DNA of 64,000 bases, taken from assembly GCF_042186555.1 (NCBI RefSeq), contig NC_133325.1, positions 673,495,640 to 673,559,639 on the forward strand, read 5' to 3'. Positions 1-11,084 of the stretch are shown piece after piece; the stretch's first letter is position 1; each line of letters opens with the position of its first letter. The position numbers and the translations under genes were made by a program. The DNA is from Aquarana catesbeiana (Eukaryota; Chordata; Amphibia; Anura; Ranidae). The notes beneath the pieces were generated by a model. It searched no databases. It saw only the letters and a program-made list of their open reading frames with translations, and was not told the origin of the DNA.

Positions 1-224
1 CGCTCACGTGACTCCTCGGCTCTCTCCTCTGCCCAGCTGACTGTTCCAGTGGGCAGGGCTGAGCACTCCCGATGACATCAGCCAGGGAGAAGGGGAGGAG
101 AGAGCCAAGGGGTCAAGTGAGCGCCGGGAGATGCTCTGATATAAGGTGCAGATCGACAGCTTTTTTATATAACACAGGCACAGGGACACAAAGTGTTACG
201 TTACAGAGGGGATGGGAGGTTTTT
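1..224. mobile_element. Fragment of a GC-rich TTAA-type MITE
   Basis: This stretch shares its order of motifs with 32550-32790: a tgacatcagc-like stretch, a gagagagcca stretch, gctctgatataaggt, then a stretch ending in acagaggggatgg. The 32143-32808 copy is more complete. The left side is cut by the window edge and the right side runs into the foldback element. No coding capacity is visible. Confidence 0.5.
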
Positions 225-1505
225 ATAATAAAAATGTGCAAATGTGCAAACAGTATATGTGCAAAAACAAACTTAATTGTGCATATAAATGATTTATGTT
301 GAATGACCAAACATTAATATAAAGTGCAAAGTGCTAAAGTGGATGCTCAGAAAAATTTTAAATAGTCCACATGTGAAAGTGACAACAATACATTTACCAT
401 TCAAGGTATAGAAATATAAAGAAGGTAGTCCATACAATGTAGATGAAGGCATATCACTAGTAACTTAAAATAGTTCAAGGTGAAAAAAAGGCTGAAGATG
501 GAGATTTGATCGACATGAATAGAAGTTGACTACCGTCCACTAAAGTATCACCCAGGACTGTGCCTACACCACCGTGAAAGAAGAATGAACACTCTTACCA
601 AACTGCGTGGACCCTGTGCCAGCGGAAAAGATGGAACCGTATGTAGTCACTCTAAGAGAACATCACAGGATATCTGCTTCCACAATACACTACAACATCT
701 CGTCACCAGATTACACCTTGAACTCCACCGTTCATAAAAGAAATAGGCCTCCACATAGCGTAAAACCATACATCATGGATTTATTTAAAAATTAGAACAC
801 TTAGATCAATGATGATATATGCAGACATGAAAAAATTGTGATCACAAATGGAATCCAGAAAGCGCAATAACATGGAGCTAGCTCAATACGAGCCAAGCGC
901 ATGTTGTCCACGATACCCCAGATGATGTGCTCGTGGATGAAACACGTTGGATCGTATCGAGCTGGCTCCATGCTAGCTCAATACAAGGTCTAATCTGGTG
1001 ACGAGATGTTGCAGGGTATTGTGGAAGCAGATCTCCTGTGATGTTCCCTTTGAGTGACTACATACAGTTCCATCTTTATGCTTAATTGACTCTTTGTCGC
1101 TGGCACAGGGTCCACGCAGTTTGGTAAAAGTGTTCATTCTTCCTGGTGGATGCACAGTCCTGGGTGATTCTTTAGTGGACGGTGGTCAACTACTATTCAT
1201 GACGATCAAATCTCCATCTTCAGCCTTTTTATCACCTTGAACTATTTTAAGTTACCAGTGATATACCTTTATCTACATTGTATGGACTACCTTCTTTAGA
1301 TTTCCATACCTTGAATGGTTAATGTATTGTTGTCACTTTCACATGTGGACTATTTACAATTTTTTGCAGCGTCCTCTTTATGTTGCACTTTATATCAATG
1401 TTTGGTCATTCAACATATATAATTTATATGCACAATTAAGTTTGTTTTTGCACATACAGTATACTGTTTGCACACTTGCACATTTTTGCTTGTTTACATG
1501 CAACA
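225..1505. mobile_element. Foldback element with ~500-bp inverted arms, PLE-like
   Basis: The left arm (about 225-720) reappears as a reverse complement at about 985-1505 with high identity over most of its length. Matching landmarks are the tgtgcaaaaacaaactt stretch, the stretch around tagtccacatgtgaaagtg, and cacaggatatctgcttcc. The roughly 265-bp centre has a hammerhead-like core. No transposase or RT is encoded. Short ORFs inside it are by-products of the repeat. I infer a non-autonomous PLE-like inverted pair from the ribozyme-like core and the arrangement; a classical foldback DNA transposon is the alternative. Confidence 0.6.
914..957 (+). ncRNA. Degenerate hammerhead-ribozyme-like core
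   Basis: A gatgatg stretch is followed after a short GC-containing spacer by gatgaaacacgttgg. The GAAAC box and the following short self-complementary acgt stretch resemble the 3' half of the hammerhead at 27277-27328. The canonical CUGAUGA box is altered (cagatga), so activity is unlikely. Confidence 0.3.
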
Positions 1506-1627
1506 TGAGTTACCTTTAGCGCTGAACTTTTTATAACTTTATCACCTACACAATTTGTAGTGCCAGCAGCTTTTTATTAAGTAGCACAGGAATTTTGAGA
1601 TTTTTATAGGTTTTTACAGTAATTATT

Positions 1628-2190
1628 AGAGTTGCACAATTCTGGCTAAAATTAAAATCACAATTTTTTTGCTTAGAATAAAGATCATGATTCTCGTGGT
1701 GTAACATCATCTTTAACATTATACAAAAAAATTGGGCTAACTTTACTGTTTCATTTTTTTTAAATTCATTAAAGTGTATTTTTTTTTAATTTTGCAATAT
1801 TATATTGCAACAACCGCCATTTTATTCTCTAGGGTCTCTGCTAAAATATATATATATAATGTTTGGGGGTTCTAATTAATTTTCTAGCAAAAAATACTGA
1901 TTTTAACTTGTAAGCAACAAGTGTCAAAAAAAGACTTTAAGTGGTTAAACTGACCTTATTTACATCATTCCTTTGATTTAAAAGAACCAAACATTACATT
2001 GTTTATAGTTATATCTCCCAGCACTGAGGAATGTTGTGAAACTTGGCAGGATGCCTGTTTTTTTTTTTTTTTGTCAGCTGTGAGCAGAGAAGGGCTCTGC
2101 ACAGAATTGTGGACATGCCCTGATAAGATCGGGAGGGGGGTTAAATTGAGATCTCAATTTTTTTAGCGATTACTCATGCAGCTCTAGTAG
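1628..2190. mobile_element. Element with gagctgcacgatt-type inverted ends, internally invaded
   Basis: The left end (gagttgcacaattctgg) and right end (gattactcatgcagctct) are inverted repeats and match the ends of the better preserved copy at 33389-34165. The middle (about 1690-1950) is a reverse-oriented fragment of the TTAA element family seen at 6091-7244, recognisable by the atatataatgtttgggggttct stretch and ending at agtggttaaa. No ORF of note. Confidence 0.5.
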
Positions 2191-2194
2191 TTAT

Positions 2195-2504
2195 ACGAGC
2201 AGCAGGAGCGGAGGGGGGGGCGGGCACTGACATGAGCAGACAGGGAGGGGGGAGAGGATGGAGGAGAGGACAGAGAAGCACAGAGCAGGGCTGCAGAGGA
2301 GGGAGGCTTGTAAACTGACCACGGTGTCAGGGCCCAGCAGCCATGATAAACCGTGGTCAGTTTACAGGGGAGAGGGTATAGCCAGGCAGGATCAGCCAGG
2401 TTTTTTAGGTAATAGAAGGGGCCAAATTACACTGCACAAACACTGTGCTGTGTAACACGCTTTAAGGGAACAGGATCTGTTTTTTTTTTAGGTTAACAAA
2501 CCCT
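2195..2504. mobile_element. TTAA-type MITE fragment (family of 32143-32808)
   Basis: This is a reverse-complement match to 32143-32440. Both share an internal inverted repeat around gtaaactgaccacggtgtca and a terminal gttaacaaacc end next to TTAA (2505-2508). The inverted repeat would fold as a hairpin. Only one end is present here. Confidence 0.55.
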
Positions 2505-2509
2505 TTAAG

Positions 2510-2885
2510 GCTAGTTGAGTGGAAGCTGGAATTCCACTTGAAGGCATTAATTTCCCTTTGTGAAAAAAAACCTGAAAACCAGGGTTTAACGCGATGTAGA
2601 ATAAGTCTTGAAAGCGGGTTAAATATAGCTGGGTTTGTCATTTTGCCAAATCTCTAGCGCCTCATTCACACAGGCACTGACACACAGTGCATCAGTGGGC
2701 CATGTGTTTATGCAGCTTGAACTGATAGTTGCTGTGTGCAGGCAGCCTATTCATGCCTATGGGTACACAGCGGCTGCACAGACACAATTGTTGTTCCCAA
2801 TGTAAAAGCTGTTCGGGTGAGTGGCTCCGAGTGCACACTGTCTGCGACTCAAGCAGCATAAATACACACAGCCCATTTACGGGCT
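2510..2885. other. No gene seen; weakly repetitive spacer
   Basis: Short MITE-like stretches (gcctcattcacacagg, tattcatgcctatggg) suggest a decayed palindromic element, but I cannot define its ends. No convincing reading frame. Confidence 0.3.
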
Positions 2886-3178
2886 ACAGACTAAGAGGCC
2901 TTAGTGACTCCATATCATTAGGTGGATAACAATATGGACTAGGAGGCCTTAGTGATTCCATTTCATTGGGTGGGATAAAAATATGGACTAAGAGGCCTTA
3001 GAGACTCCATATCATTAGGTGGCATAAATATGTGGACTAGAAGGCCTTAGAGACTCCGTATCATTAGGTGGGATAACAATATGGACTAAGAGGTCCTAGT
3101 GACTCCATATCATTAAGTGGGATAAAAACATGAACTAAGAGGCCTTACAGACTCCATATCATTAGACAGGATAACAAT
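2886..3178 (+). repeat. Minisatellite, six 49-bp units
   Basis: Six consecutive units start at 2886, 2934, 2983, 3032, 3081 and 3130. All are 49 bp except the first (48 bp). Each contains actaagaggccttag, a gactccatatcatta stretch and a ggataacaat-type end. Units differ by a few substitutions. Not a CRISPR: there are no spacers. Confidence 0.92.
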
Positions 3179-3559
3179 AATTAAACACATAGTAACCGTT
3201 TCCTTATATAGCCTGTACATATCACAAGGTGAAAGATACTCTCTACTTTACAAATGTGCCTGGAGAGTTTTCTAAAAATATGAAGAACAAAGGATCGCTT
3301 TAAACTCAGAGTGTGAGTTTTATAATGTCTCTGTATAAAAGCTAAGGAGGATTGTTACTCTAACTGCCATAGCACATGTCCTACTCTCTAAATATTATGA
3401 CTTCACATCACCATATCAAAGACAATAAGGGCGGGTGAGGCTGATTGAAACCAGAAGGGCAAAAATTGTATCAGTATGCTATTCTCTGCCAAATGTCAGA
3501 AACTGATGGGCATACCCCATTTTGGTGCACTCTACAGTATGCAGCTCAGTATAAGATTG
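3179..3559. other. No gene seen
   Basis: AT-rich sequence without a recognisable domain. A 73-codon open stretch at 3445-3666 runs into the Tc1 end and is not protein-like. Confidence 0.4.
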
Positions 3560-3561
3560 TA

Positions 3562-4195
3562 CAGCCGTGGCCAAAAGTTTTGAGAATTACACAAATATTA
3601 ATTTTCCCAAAGTCTGCTGCTTCAGTGTTTTTAGATCTTTTATCAGATGTTACTATGGTATACTGAAGTATAATTACAAGCATTTCATAAGTGTCACAGG
3701 CTTTTATTGACAATTACATTAAAGTGATTGTAAAGTCTTGTTTTTTTTAAAAATAACAAACATGTTATACTTACCGCCTGGATCTTCCTCTTCTTGTGTC
3801 CCTCTTCGCTACTCCTAGCCCCTCCCTCCTGTCGAGTGCCCCCATAGCAAGCAGCTTGCTATGGGGGCACCCGAGCCAAGCTGCAGCTCCACGTGTCCAT
3901 TCAGACACAGAGCTGTTGTTCGGCCTGCCCCCTCTCTTTCTTGATTGGCTAACTGACTGATAGACAACTGCAGGAGCCAATGGAGCTACTGCAGTATCTC
4001 AGCCAATCAGGAGGAGAGTCCTGGACAGAGATGGGGCTCGGCTAAGTATTAGGGGGGCTGGGGAGGGTGCTGCACACAGAAGGCTTTCTATCTTAATGCA
4101 TAGAATGCATTAAGATAAAAAAAACCTGCGTTGACAACTCCTTTAAGTTTATGCAAAGAGTCAATATTTGCAGTGTTGACCCTTTTTTTGATTTG
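3562..4195. mobile_element. Terminal fragment of a Tc1-like element, split by a MITE
   Basis: It starts after TA (3560-3561) with cagccgtggccaaaagtttt, a typical Tc1-like terminal sequence, and continues to 3718. The same sequence resumes after the MITE at 4147 (tatgcaaagagtcaatattt). It then degrades into unmatched DNA. No transposase domain is present, so this is an end fragment or an internally deleted copy. Confidence 0.6.
3723..4142. mobile_element. TTAA-flanked MITE inside the Tc1 fragment
   Basis: It is flanked by TTAA at 3719-3722 and 4143-4146. The ends are imperfect inverted repeats: agtgattgtaaagt at the left and, as reverse complement, aggagttgtcaac at the right. About 420 bp and non-coding. 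The TTAA duplication is typical of piggyBac- or Kolobok-type non-autonomous elements; I cannot say which. Confidence 0.75.
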
Positions 4196-4328
4196 GAAGC
4201 TTTTTTGGAACAGGTAGTCCTTCCTTTGCCCATTGTTAGGCAGAATTATAAAGTACGGGGCCCTGGAGCAAAATATGAGGAAAGCCCCAATCATATTTCA
4301 AAAGAAAACCCTCCAACAGTGCTGTTCA

Positions 4329-4578
4329 ACCTTTTAGCTGTTCATTTTAAAGGGAAAGTCTCCTAGGGTTATAAAAAGAACAATACTCAGCTCTATGCTG
4401 CAGCATTGGTGTGATAATGCAGCTGTCCCATGCCAGCTCTAAGGCTGAGAACTGAGCAGTCACATGAGACCTTTTAGCTGTTCATTTTTAAAGGAAAAGT
4501 CTATATGCTGCAGCATTGGTGTGATGCTGCAGCTGTCCCATGCTAGCTCTAAGGCCGAGAAGTGAGCAGTCACATGAC
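4329..4578 (+). repeat. Tandem duplication of a ~110-140-bp unit
   Basis: Two adjacent units both begin ccttttagctgttcatttt and contain tgctgcagcattggtgtgat, the gcagctgtcccatg stretch and gagcagtcacatga. The second is shorter by an internal deletion. Confidence 0.8.
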
Positions 4579-4579
4579 C

Positions 4580-5390
4580 GCCGATCAGGGCTGGACTGGG
4601 ACAAAAATTTGGCCCTGGACTTCACCCAGACTGGCCCACTTTGACAGGTCTCTCCCATGCCGGCTTGCCACCCAAGCCACCCCCCCCCCCCACTAGCTAT
4701 TAGCCTTTTACATTATTTCTCTTATAGGCAGTATCAGTGGGGAAGCTAGACATTATTTCACCTGGGGCAAAGAATCAGTTTGGCGCCCCCCCCCAATGGA
4801 ACAAGATTAGGCAGGAAAGTGAGGCCGCCCTCCTTCCAGATCGTATGATGAGCTTCTAAGTGTTGACTCCTGAGCATCATGTCTGTATTCAGGCGCGCTG
4901 CATAACTAGCCAGGGAGAGGAGGTGAGCACTGCGGGGGGGGTGGGGGGGACAGAGGACTGGAGGGAGGCAGCGGTCCACTGTCACTGAAGACGGCCCACT
5001 GAGCCATCGGCCCACCGGGAAACTCCCTGTAGTCCCAATGGCCAGTACATGCCTGCCGCCGATCGCTTAGTTCTCGGTCTTCTCAGGGTGGAGAGCAGTG
5101 ACTATCAGTCATTGCTCTCCAGTCTGCCCTTCCAGCACTCCCTGGAGCTCTGTGTGCAGCTGTCTCCAGCTCTCAGACGCATGCTGAGAACTGGATCCAG
5201 CTGTGAATCAGGCAAAAGGGTGGATCCCGACAATATTGTCGGGATCCTTCCAGAGCCTGGAGTGGCTCTGTGATATCAGCTGACACCAGGCTTTAACAGG
5301 GCACAAGCAAGTGCAGTCCTGTGACCCACAAATGAAGTATGGACAAAAAAGCTTTGGCCATAATGCCCTTTTCATGATCAGAGGAACATT
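4580..5390. other. Composite of dispersed repeats, no gene
   Basis: Two dispersed repeats abut. Sequence at 4582-5050 (gctggactgggacaaaaattt; ccaccgggaaactccctgtag) recurs at 10670-10730 and 11770-11820. Sequence at 5055-5390 (ggagtggctctgtgat; cctgtgaccca; aaaaagcttt) recurs at 18545-18840. A short inverted repeat (gatcccgacaatattgtcgg) lies at 5224-5243. Short ORFs here are not conserved. Confidence 0.5.
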
Positions 5391-6086
5391 TTGTTTTCTA
5401 ATAATTCTACAGACTAGAACTAGAACAAAAACAATCCAAAGGGACTATATTTGGCCCCCTTACACTCGTTGCCCAAATAGCTGTCTCCCTCACTCCATCC
5501 CCTGCATTCACTTTCAGCATCAGATCACTTTCAGTACCCAAAGCTACCAGAATCAAGCTCCTGCTATTAAATGTAATACGGTTATAATGCTGAATGTAAG
5601 AAGAAAGCTGGCCATACACAGTTTGTTATTTTCCAGATTCCTCCGAGCCTGTGCGATATGTGGTGTGAACTGGCCCTAAAACATCTCTCCATGCACACTG
5701 AACTGTGAACACAGAACAATAATAAATACTGCTGGGCAACAAAAACAAAGCATGTGTAACAAATACAAGGGTTCTTCAAAATTTTTCCTCACTCTTTTTA
5801 ACGCTATTGAATATAAAAAACTTTTTAAAGACCTCTCGTATAAAAGCTCAGAAACATAGAACATTATTGCAGTTAGATAAAAGAGTTCATTTGATTTCAG
5901 ATTGCTGAGTTTTTGGCAAACACAGGCTGCCTAGTCACATGTTAGAACAGTAGTTTTATCAAGGGTGTTTCCTCTTTTCCAGTAAATTGAAAGTGAAATG
6001 GACCAGACCTACTGCACACGCTGTGATACAAGAAAGAATTCAATCTAACCAACCAGCAGCTTTATGAAGAACACAGTCCATCTAGC
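5391..6086. other. No gene seen
   Basis: A 122-codon open stretch spans 5311-5679, but it crosses a repeat boundary, has no domain I recognise and overlaps antisense stretches of similar length. I treat it as chance. No repeat family recognised. Confidence 0.4.
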
Positions 6087-6090
6087 TTAA

Positions 6091-7244
6091 CCACTTAAGG
6101 ACCGAGCCTCTTTTTGAGAATTGTTGTTTACAAGTTAAAAAGTTTTTTTTTTTTGCTAGAAAATTACTTAGAACCCCCAAACATTATACAATTTTTTTCT
6201 AACACCCTTGAAAATAAAATCGTTGCAATACTTTCTGTCACACCGTATTTGTGCAGCGGTCTTTTTTTTTTTAAAAATACACTTTTTTGAATTAAAAAAT
6301 AGGACAACAGTAAAGTTAGCCCAATTTTTTTTTTATATTGTGAAAGATAATGTTACGCCGAGTATATTGATACCCAACATGTCACGCTTCAAAATTGCGC
6401 CCGCTCGTGGAATGGCGACAATCTTTTACCTTTAAAAATCTCCATAGGCAACGTTTAAAAAATTCTACAGATTACATGTTTGAGTTACAGAGGAGGTCTA
6501 GGGCTAGAATTTTTGCTTTCGCTCTACCGATCGCGGCGACACCTCACATGTGTGGTTTGAACACTGTTTTCATAGGCGGGTGCTGTTCACGTATGCGTTC
6601 GCTTCTGCACGCGAGCTTGGCGGGATGAGGCACATTTTAAAAAAAAAAAAAATTTTCTTATTTATTTTACCTTTTATTTTTTATTTTTACACTGTTCTTT
6701 AAAAAAAAATGTGTCACTTTTATTCCCATTACAAGGAGTGTAAACATCCCTTGTAGTAGAAAAAAAGCATGACAGGACCTCTTAAATATGAGATCTGGGG
6801 TCAAAAAGACCTCAGATCTCATATTTACACTAAAATGCAATAAAAAAATAAATGAAAAAATGGCCCTTTAAGAGCAATGGGCGGAAGTGATGTTTTGACA
6901 TCACTTCCGCCCTGCAATGATATGGAGACGGGTGAGTCCCATCTTCCCCTTACTCGTCTCCATACCCCGCAAGGAAGAGGATCTGATTGCCTCCGCCGCT
7001 GCCAACGGCTCCGGTAAGCGGCGGAGGGCACCGGAGCGCAGCAGGAGGGGGGGGGGCCCCTCTCCCGCCGCCGATAAAAGTGATCTTGCGGCAAATACGC
7101 CACAGAGAACAACATTATTGAAAACCGGACCGCCGGCCGAAGAAGAAGATACCGGGGTTATGGCAGCTAGCTGCTGCCATAACAACGATATTCCTCTTCA
7201 AAGTTCAAAAGGACATATATCGTCGTGCGGCGGTCGGAAAGTGG
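6091..7244. mobile_element. TTAA-flanked non-autonomous DNA element, ~1.15 kb
   Basis: TTAA at 6087-6090 and 7245-7248 flanks inverted ends: ccacttaaggaccg at the left, cggtcggaaagtgg at the right. The interior has an AT-rich half and a GC-rich half, with aagaacccccaaacattatac-like sequence shared with 1690-1950, 40692-40930 and 42913-44116. Open stretches in the GC-rich half (about 6917-7312) overlap on both strands and have no domain, so I do not call a gene. Confidence 0.75.
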
Positions 7245-7301
7245 TTAAACAAGGTGCAAGGGACATTTACCAACACAACAGCAACCAAACAGCATACATT
7301 G

Positions 7302-7476
7302 GGGGGAATTAATCAAAACTGGAGCAGACAGAATTTGAAACAGCTGTGCATGGCAACCAATTAGCTTCTCTCTTTCATTTTCAAAGCTTAACTGAACAAA
7401 CTAAAAATAGAAGCTGATTGGTTGCCACGCACAGCTTCTCCAGATTCTGTCTGCACCAGTTTTGATAAATTCCCCC
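7302..7476. mobile_element. Short palindromic MITE
   Basis: The ends ggggggaattaatcaaaact and, inverted, gggggaatttatcaaaactg face each other. Inner arms (gcagacagaatt and attctgtctgc; accaattagcttct and agaagctgattggt) extend the palindrome. About 175 bp and non-coding. Confidence 0.8.
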
Positions 7477-7489
7477 ATAGTTGTGTTAA

Positions 7490-8665
7490 CCTCTTCAGAT
7501 CCGCGATATTGCCAAATGACGGCAACAGCGCGGACCTACATTGCCGGGACGACGTCTATTGACGTCGTCTCGTGCACAAGCGGCCTGCGCACCCCCTGCA
7601 GGGCGCGCGCGGCGCGCTCGGTGATCAGCGAGTCTGTGAGACTCGCCTGATCACAGATCAGAGTAAGGAATCGGTCCCGACCCCTTACCACATGATCAGC
7701 TGTCAGCCAATGACAGCTGATCATGTGATGTAAACAGAGCCGGTAATCGGCTAATTTTTCTCCTCGCGCTGACAGCGTGAGGAGGAAAAAAAAAAGCCGA
7801 TCACCGGAGGCCGTGAGAGGGACATCAGTCCCGATCACGGCGATCATCTGTGCCCCCTGCCAGTGACACATAGCAATAGGCAGCAGTACCGCCTACCAGT
7901 GCCCACCAGCATCACACATCAGTGCCCACAGTGCCATCCATCAGTGCCCACAGTGCCACCCATCAGCACCCACAGTGCCACCCATCAGCACCCACATCAG
8001 TGCCACAACAGTGCTGCACATCAGTGCCACCTATCAGTGCCCATCAGTGCCGCCCATCACTGCCCATCAGTGCCACCCATCAGTGCCGCCTATCAGTGCC
8101 GTCCATCAGTGCCCCCCATCAGTGGTAACTATCAGTGCCCATCAGTGGCACCCATCCGTGCCACCCATCTGTGCCACCCATCAAGGCCCATCAGTGGCCA
8201 TCAGTGCCACCTTATCTGTGCCCATCAGTACCGCCTTATCTGTCCCCATCAGTGCTGCCTTAACTGTGCCTATCAGTGCCACCTTAACTGTGCCTATCAG
8301 TGCCGACTTAACTGTTCCTATCAGTGCCGCCTTAACTGTGCCTATCCGTGCCCATCAGTGCAGCCCATCAGCGCATATCAATGAAGGAGAAAAATTACCT
8401 GTTTGCAAAATTTTATAACAAACTATGAAACATGATTTTTTTTTTCAAAATTTTCATCTTTTTTGTTTGCTTAGCAAAAAATAAAAATCCCAGCTGTGAT
8501 TAAATACCACCAAAAGAAATCTCTATTTGTGGGAATAAAATGATAAAAATTTCATTTGGGTACAGTGTTGTATGACCGCGCAATTGTCATTCAAAGTGCG
8601 ACAACGCTGAAAGCTGAAAATTGGTCTGGGCAGGAGGGGGGTTTAAGTGCCCAGTAAGCAAGTGG
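7490..8665. mobile_element. TTAA-flanked element with internal minisatellite
   Basis: TTAA at 7486-7489 and 8666-8669 bounds the element. The family recurs in pieces at 25530-25765 (atgtgatcagctgt and agccgataaccggct stretches), 28080-28200 and 39147-39976 (tgaccgcgcaattgtca). The middle is a cccatcagtgcc array. Long open frames at 7863-8418 are by-products of the array. Confidence 0.7.
7895..8372 (+). repeat. Minisatellite of degenerate 12/24-bp units
   Basis: Repeats of cccatcagtgcc and variants, shifting near 8240 to a 24-bp form built on gccttaactgtgcctatcagt. Unit lengths are multiples of 3, so several overlapping frames stay open and give low-complexity Pro/Ser/His/Cys peptides. Confidence 0.85.
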
Positions 8666-8669
8666 TTAA

Positions 8670-9254
8670 AGGGTAACTTCACTTTCGTGGGAAAAAAAAG
8701 CAAATAAAAAAAATAAAATAATATAGCATATACAATTATGACACAAGTCATATTGTAATTGAATGTTATTAAATATTACCTTTCCTTTTCAATATGCAGC
8801 TTTGTAACTTTTTGTAAAATGCAATGTATTATGGCTACCCGGAGGTGTTCTGTACATAGAATGTGTACAGATTGCCCTCCAGAAACATAATTTCCTGCTT
8901 GTGTGATTGGCTCACCAATTTTCCCAGAAGTCTGCACTAAGATTTTAGCTAGATATCAGGCATCCCCTGCAACAAAAATGTCATTTTTGGTGGGATACTC
9001 CCATAGGAAATCACATCTAAAGGGATGCAGACCATGCAATTTTCCTCAGTTGTGCCCTGCAGGTGAAGCAGCTGGTTGATAATTAAAAAAACACTCTCAT
9101 TAGATCCACTTACCGCATGGACACAGACAACACACAGGGATTTCTTCAGAATAACAAAAGATAGGAATCTGCAACAAAGTTTGTTAAAATCCTTGTAATG
9201 TACATAGATCACCCAGAGGGGATTTTGTTTTCTCAACAAAAGTGGAGTTACTCT
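8670..9254. mobile_element. TTAA-flanked MITE abutting the previous element
   Basis: The left end agggtaacttcactttcgtg and right end (reverse complement agagtaactccacttttgtt) are inverted repeats. TTAA is at 8666-8669, shared with the neighbouring element, and at 9255-9258. Non-coding. Confidence 0.8.
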
Positions 9255-9259
9255 TTAAC

Positions 9260-9880
9260 TCAGTGGTACCCGGTGGTAATTTTTTTTCGGGTGGCCGGCA
9301 AACAGTACCATTGGTGGTCGCTCGGTCCGCGGGTGGGTCAGGATGCACTAACCCTATCTATGCACCGCTTCACTGGAGGCTTCCCTTGCTCCTCTGTGGC
9401 GGCGACAGCTCTGCCTTCCCGTGATCTCCACAGGCATCGCGGCTTCAGTTTCCTCCCTTCTCCTCGGCCGCTAATTAGGACTCTTCTCTTTTCGGTATAT
9501 CGGAAAACGGGTCTCAGACCTGCTTCTGATTGGCCGGATTGTTAGTGTTACAACAGCAAATATTAATTCGCTTTTGTTCACCTGGGTGGGCTCATGGCGC
9601 AATGCTCTGCGCTCCGAGCCCACCCTATTTTGAAGCCTATTAGAGCGTATGGCTCTAATCAAGTGCTTTAAAAAAACACCCCCGCCGCCGTAATTCAGGC
9701 ACCCGGCATCCTGAAAGGGGCCGGACGCCTGAATTGGGGATGGCTACAGTGGCCATAGATAGATTCATGCTTTGCATGAATCCATCCATTATTCATATAG
9801 GGGGCGGCATGGAGAGAGGGGGCGGCGCCCGGGTGCCCCTAATGGACGGGCTGCCACTGCTTTAACTGATTTATTGGGTT
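9260..9880. other. GC-rich repeat-like segment, no gene
   Basis: It contains ggtggccggc, ggccggattgtt and a 3' part ending aatggacgggctgccactgc, which resembles common amphibian non-autonomous repeats. I cannot define its ends. A 115-codon stretch at 9198-9545 crosses the MITE boundary and is not a credible gene. Confidence 0.3.
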
Positions 9881-10660
9881 GCTTCATTTTCTTTTTCATA
9901 ATATTTTATTAAGGAAATTCAGAAATAAATGAACAGATAGATCAAGATTTACATAGACCCAACGGCCTATTCTATAACCATAACAAGGACGTTCATGTTT
10001 ACCAAGTGTAAGGATATTATAGAACATTATTATTTAAGTAAAGAGTTGAATATGCTAACCAGTTGTACAGGATAAAAGGAAAGGGTGAGTTTTGTTTCTC
10101 CAAGGACAGTAAAGACTGCATCTTTGGAGAAAGCCAAATTCACTTTGGAATTGACTGTGCTGTGATTTGAGTTGGCTTCTTGAGGCATGATGTGTTGGAT
10201 ATTTATGTTTCTATGAGGTGATATTCATACCTACATAGTAATCCTTTTTTAAACAACCATGTTCAGGGATAGATTTTCACTTCGCTTACAAGTCAGAGTG
10301 ATGTCAGAACATTTGATTTGCATTCTTGTTGCAGGTCAGAAATTTGGAAAGTATTAAAGGAGAAGTAGGGCCAAAGTCTTTTCTCTGCTCACTGAGAATT
10401 GAGCGATCAGCAGTGTTTGATCGCTCAGTTCTCAGTCTTAGAAGCAGAGGGGGACAGATGCAGCAACTTCTCTTTTAAAGCCATTCAGTAAGCAAATTAG
10501 CCAGAACAAATGTATTTTTGAAAAGGAGAGATCAGCAATAGCAGCTGCCATGTTTCTCTCAGTGGAGACTTCCCTTGGGACCTGTACACACATAGTGTGG
10601 TTACTGATGTTTTTCCACACTGAAAAAAAAACAAGAAAAAACAAAAAAAACAGTCACCGG
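9881..10660. other. No gene seen
   Basis: AT-rich sequence. A short direct/inverted duplication (tgagcgatcagcagtgtttgatcgctca) lies near 10400-10428. No protein domain or well-defined repeat. Confidence 0.4.
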
Positions 10661-11084
10661 TGGGGTCAGGGTTGGACTGGGACAAAAATTTGGTCCTGGA
10701 CTTCATCCAGACCGGCCCACTTTAATTTTGCAAACATGCACAAAAACAGTGTATAAAATATACGCAATTGCGCAAAAAAACATAAGTAAAAACATTCCAC
10801 TATTGGGCATAGGACAGCATATATATCTGTCCTCCAAGTTTTACTACATTTATTTTTCTGTATGAAAATGTGTTAACTGAAAATATACTCTAACTCCTCA
10901 CTCACCTCTTTTATTATTTCACTTATTCTCCTCTGTATTTTTCTCCTCCTTCTCACATCACTGCGTGAAGTGGGAGGGTTAACGTCATGCAAGAACATTG
11001 CCACATCCTCATTGGCTGGAATTTCAGAAAATGGCATTGCTGCACAGCCATCTCTCCCATACCATTACTGCAGCCTAATCAGTG

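Noticed and set aside
5311..5679. 122-codon plus-strand frame
   Set aside because: It crosses a repeat boundary and has no recognisable domain; antisense frames of similar size overlap it.
6917..7312. 131-codon frame in the GC-rich half of a TTAA element
   Set aside because: Overlaps two antisense frames of similar length and crosses the element end; GC-rich composition explains openness.
7895..8372. Regular repeats considered as CRISPR array
   Set aside because: No unique spacers, eukaryotic context, units directly adjoining. The same holds for 2886-3178 and 11085-11440.
7863..8418. Long overlapping open frames rich in Pro, Ser, His and Cys
   Set aside because: They are the cccatcagtgcc minisatellite read in frames that stay open because the unit length is a multiple of 3. 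No start context, no domain, and similar openness in other frames.
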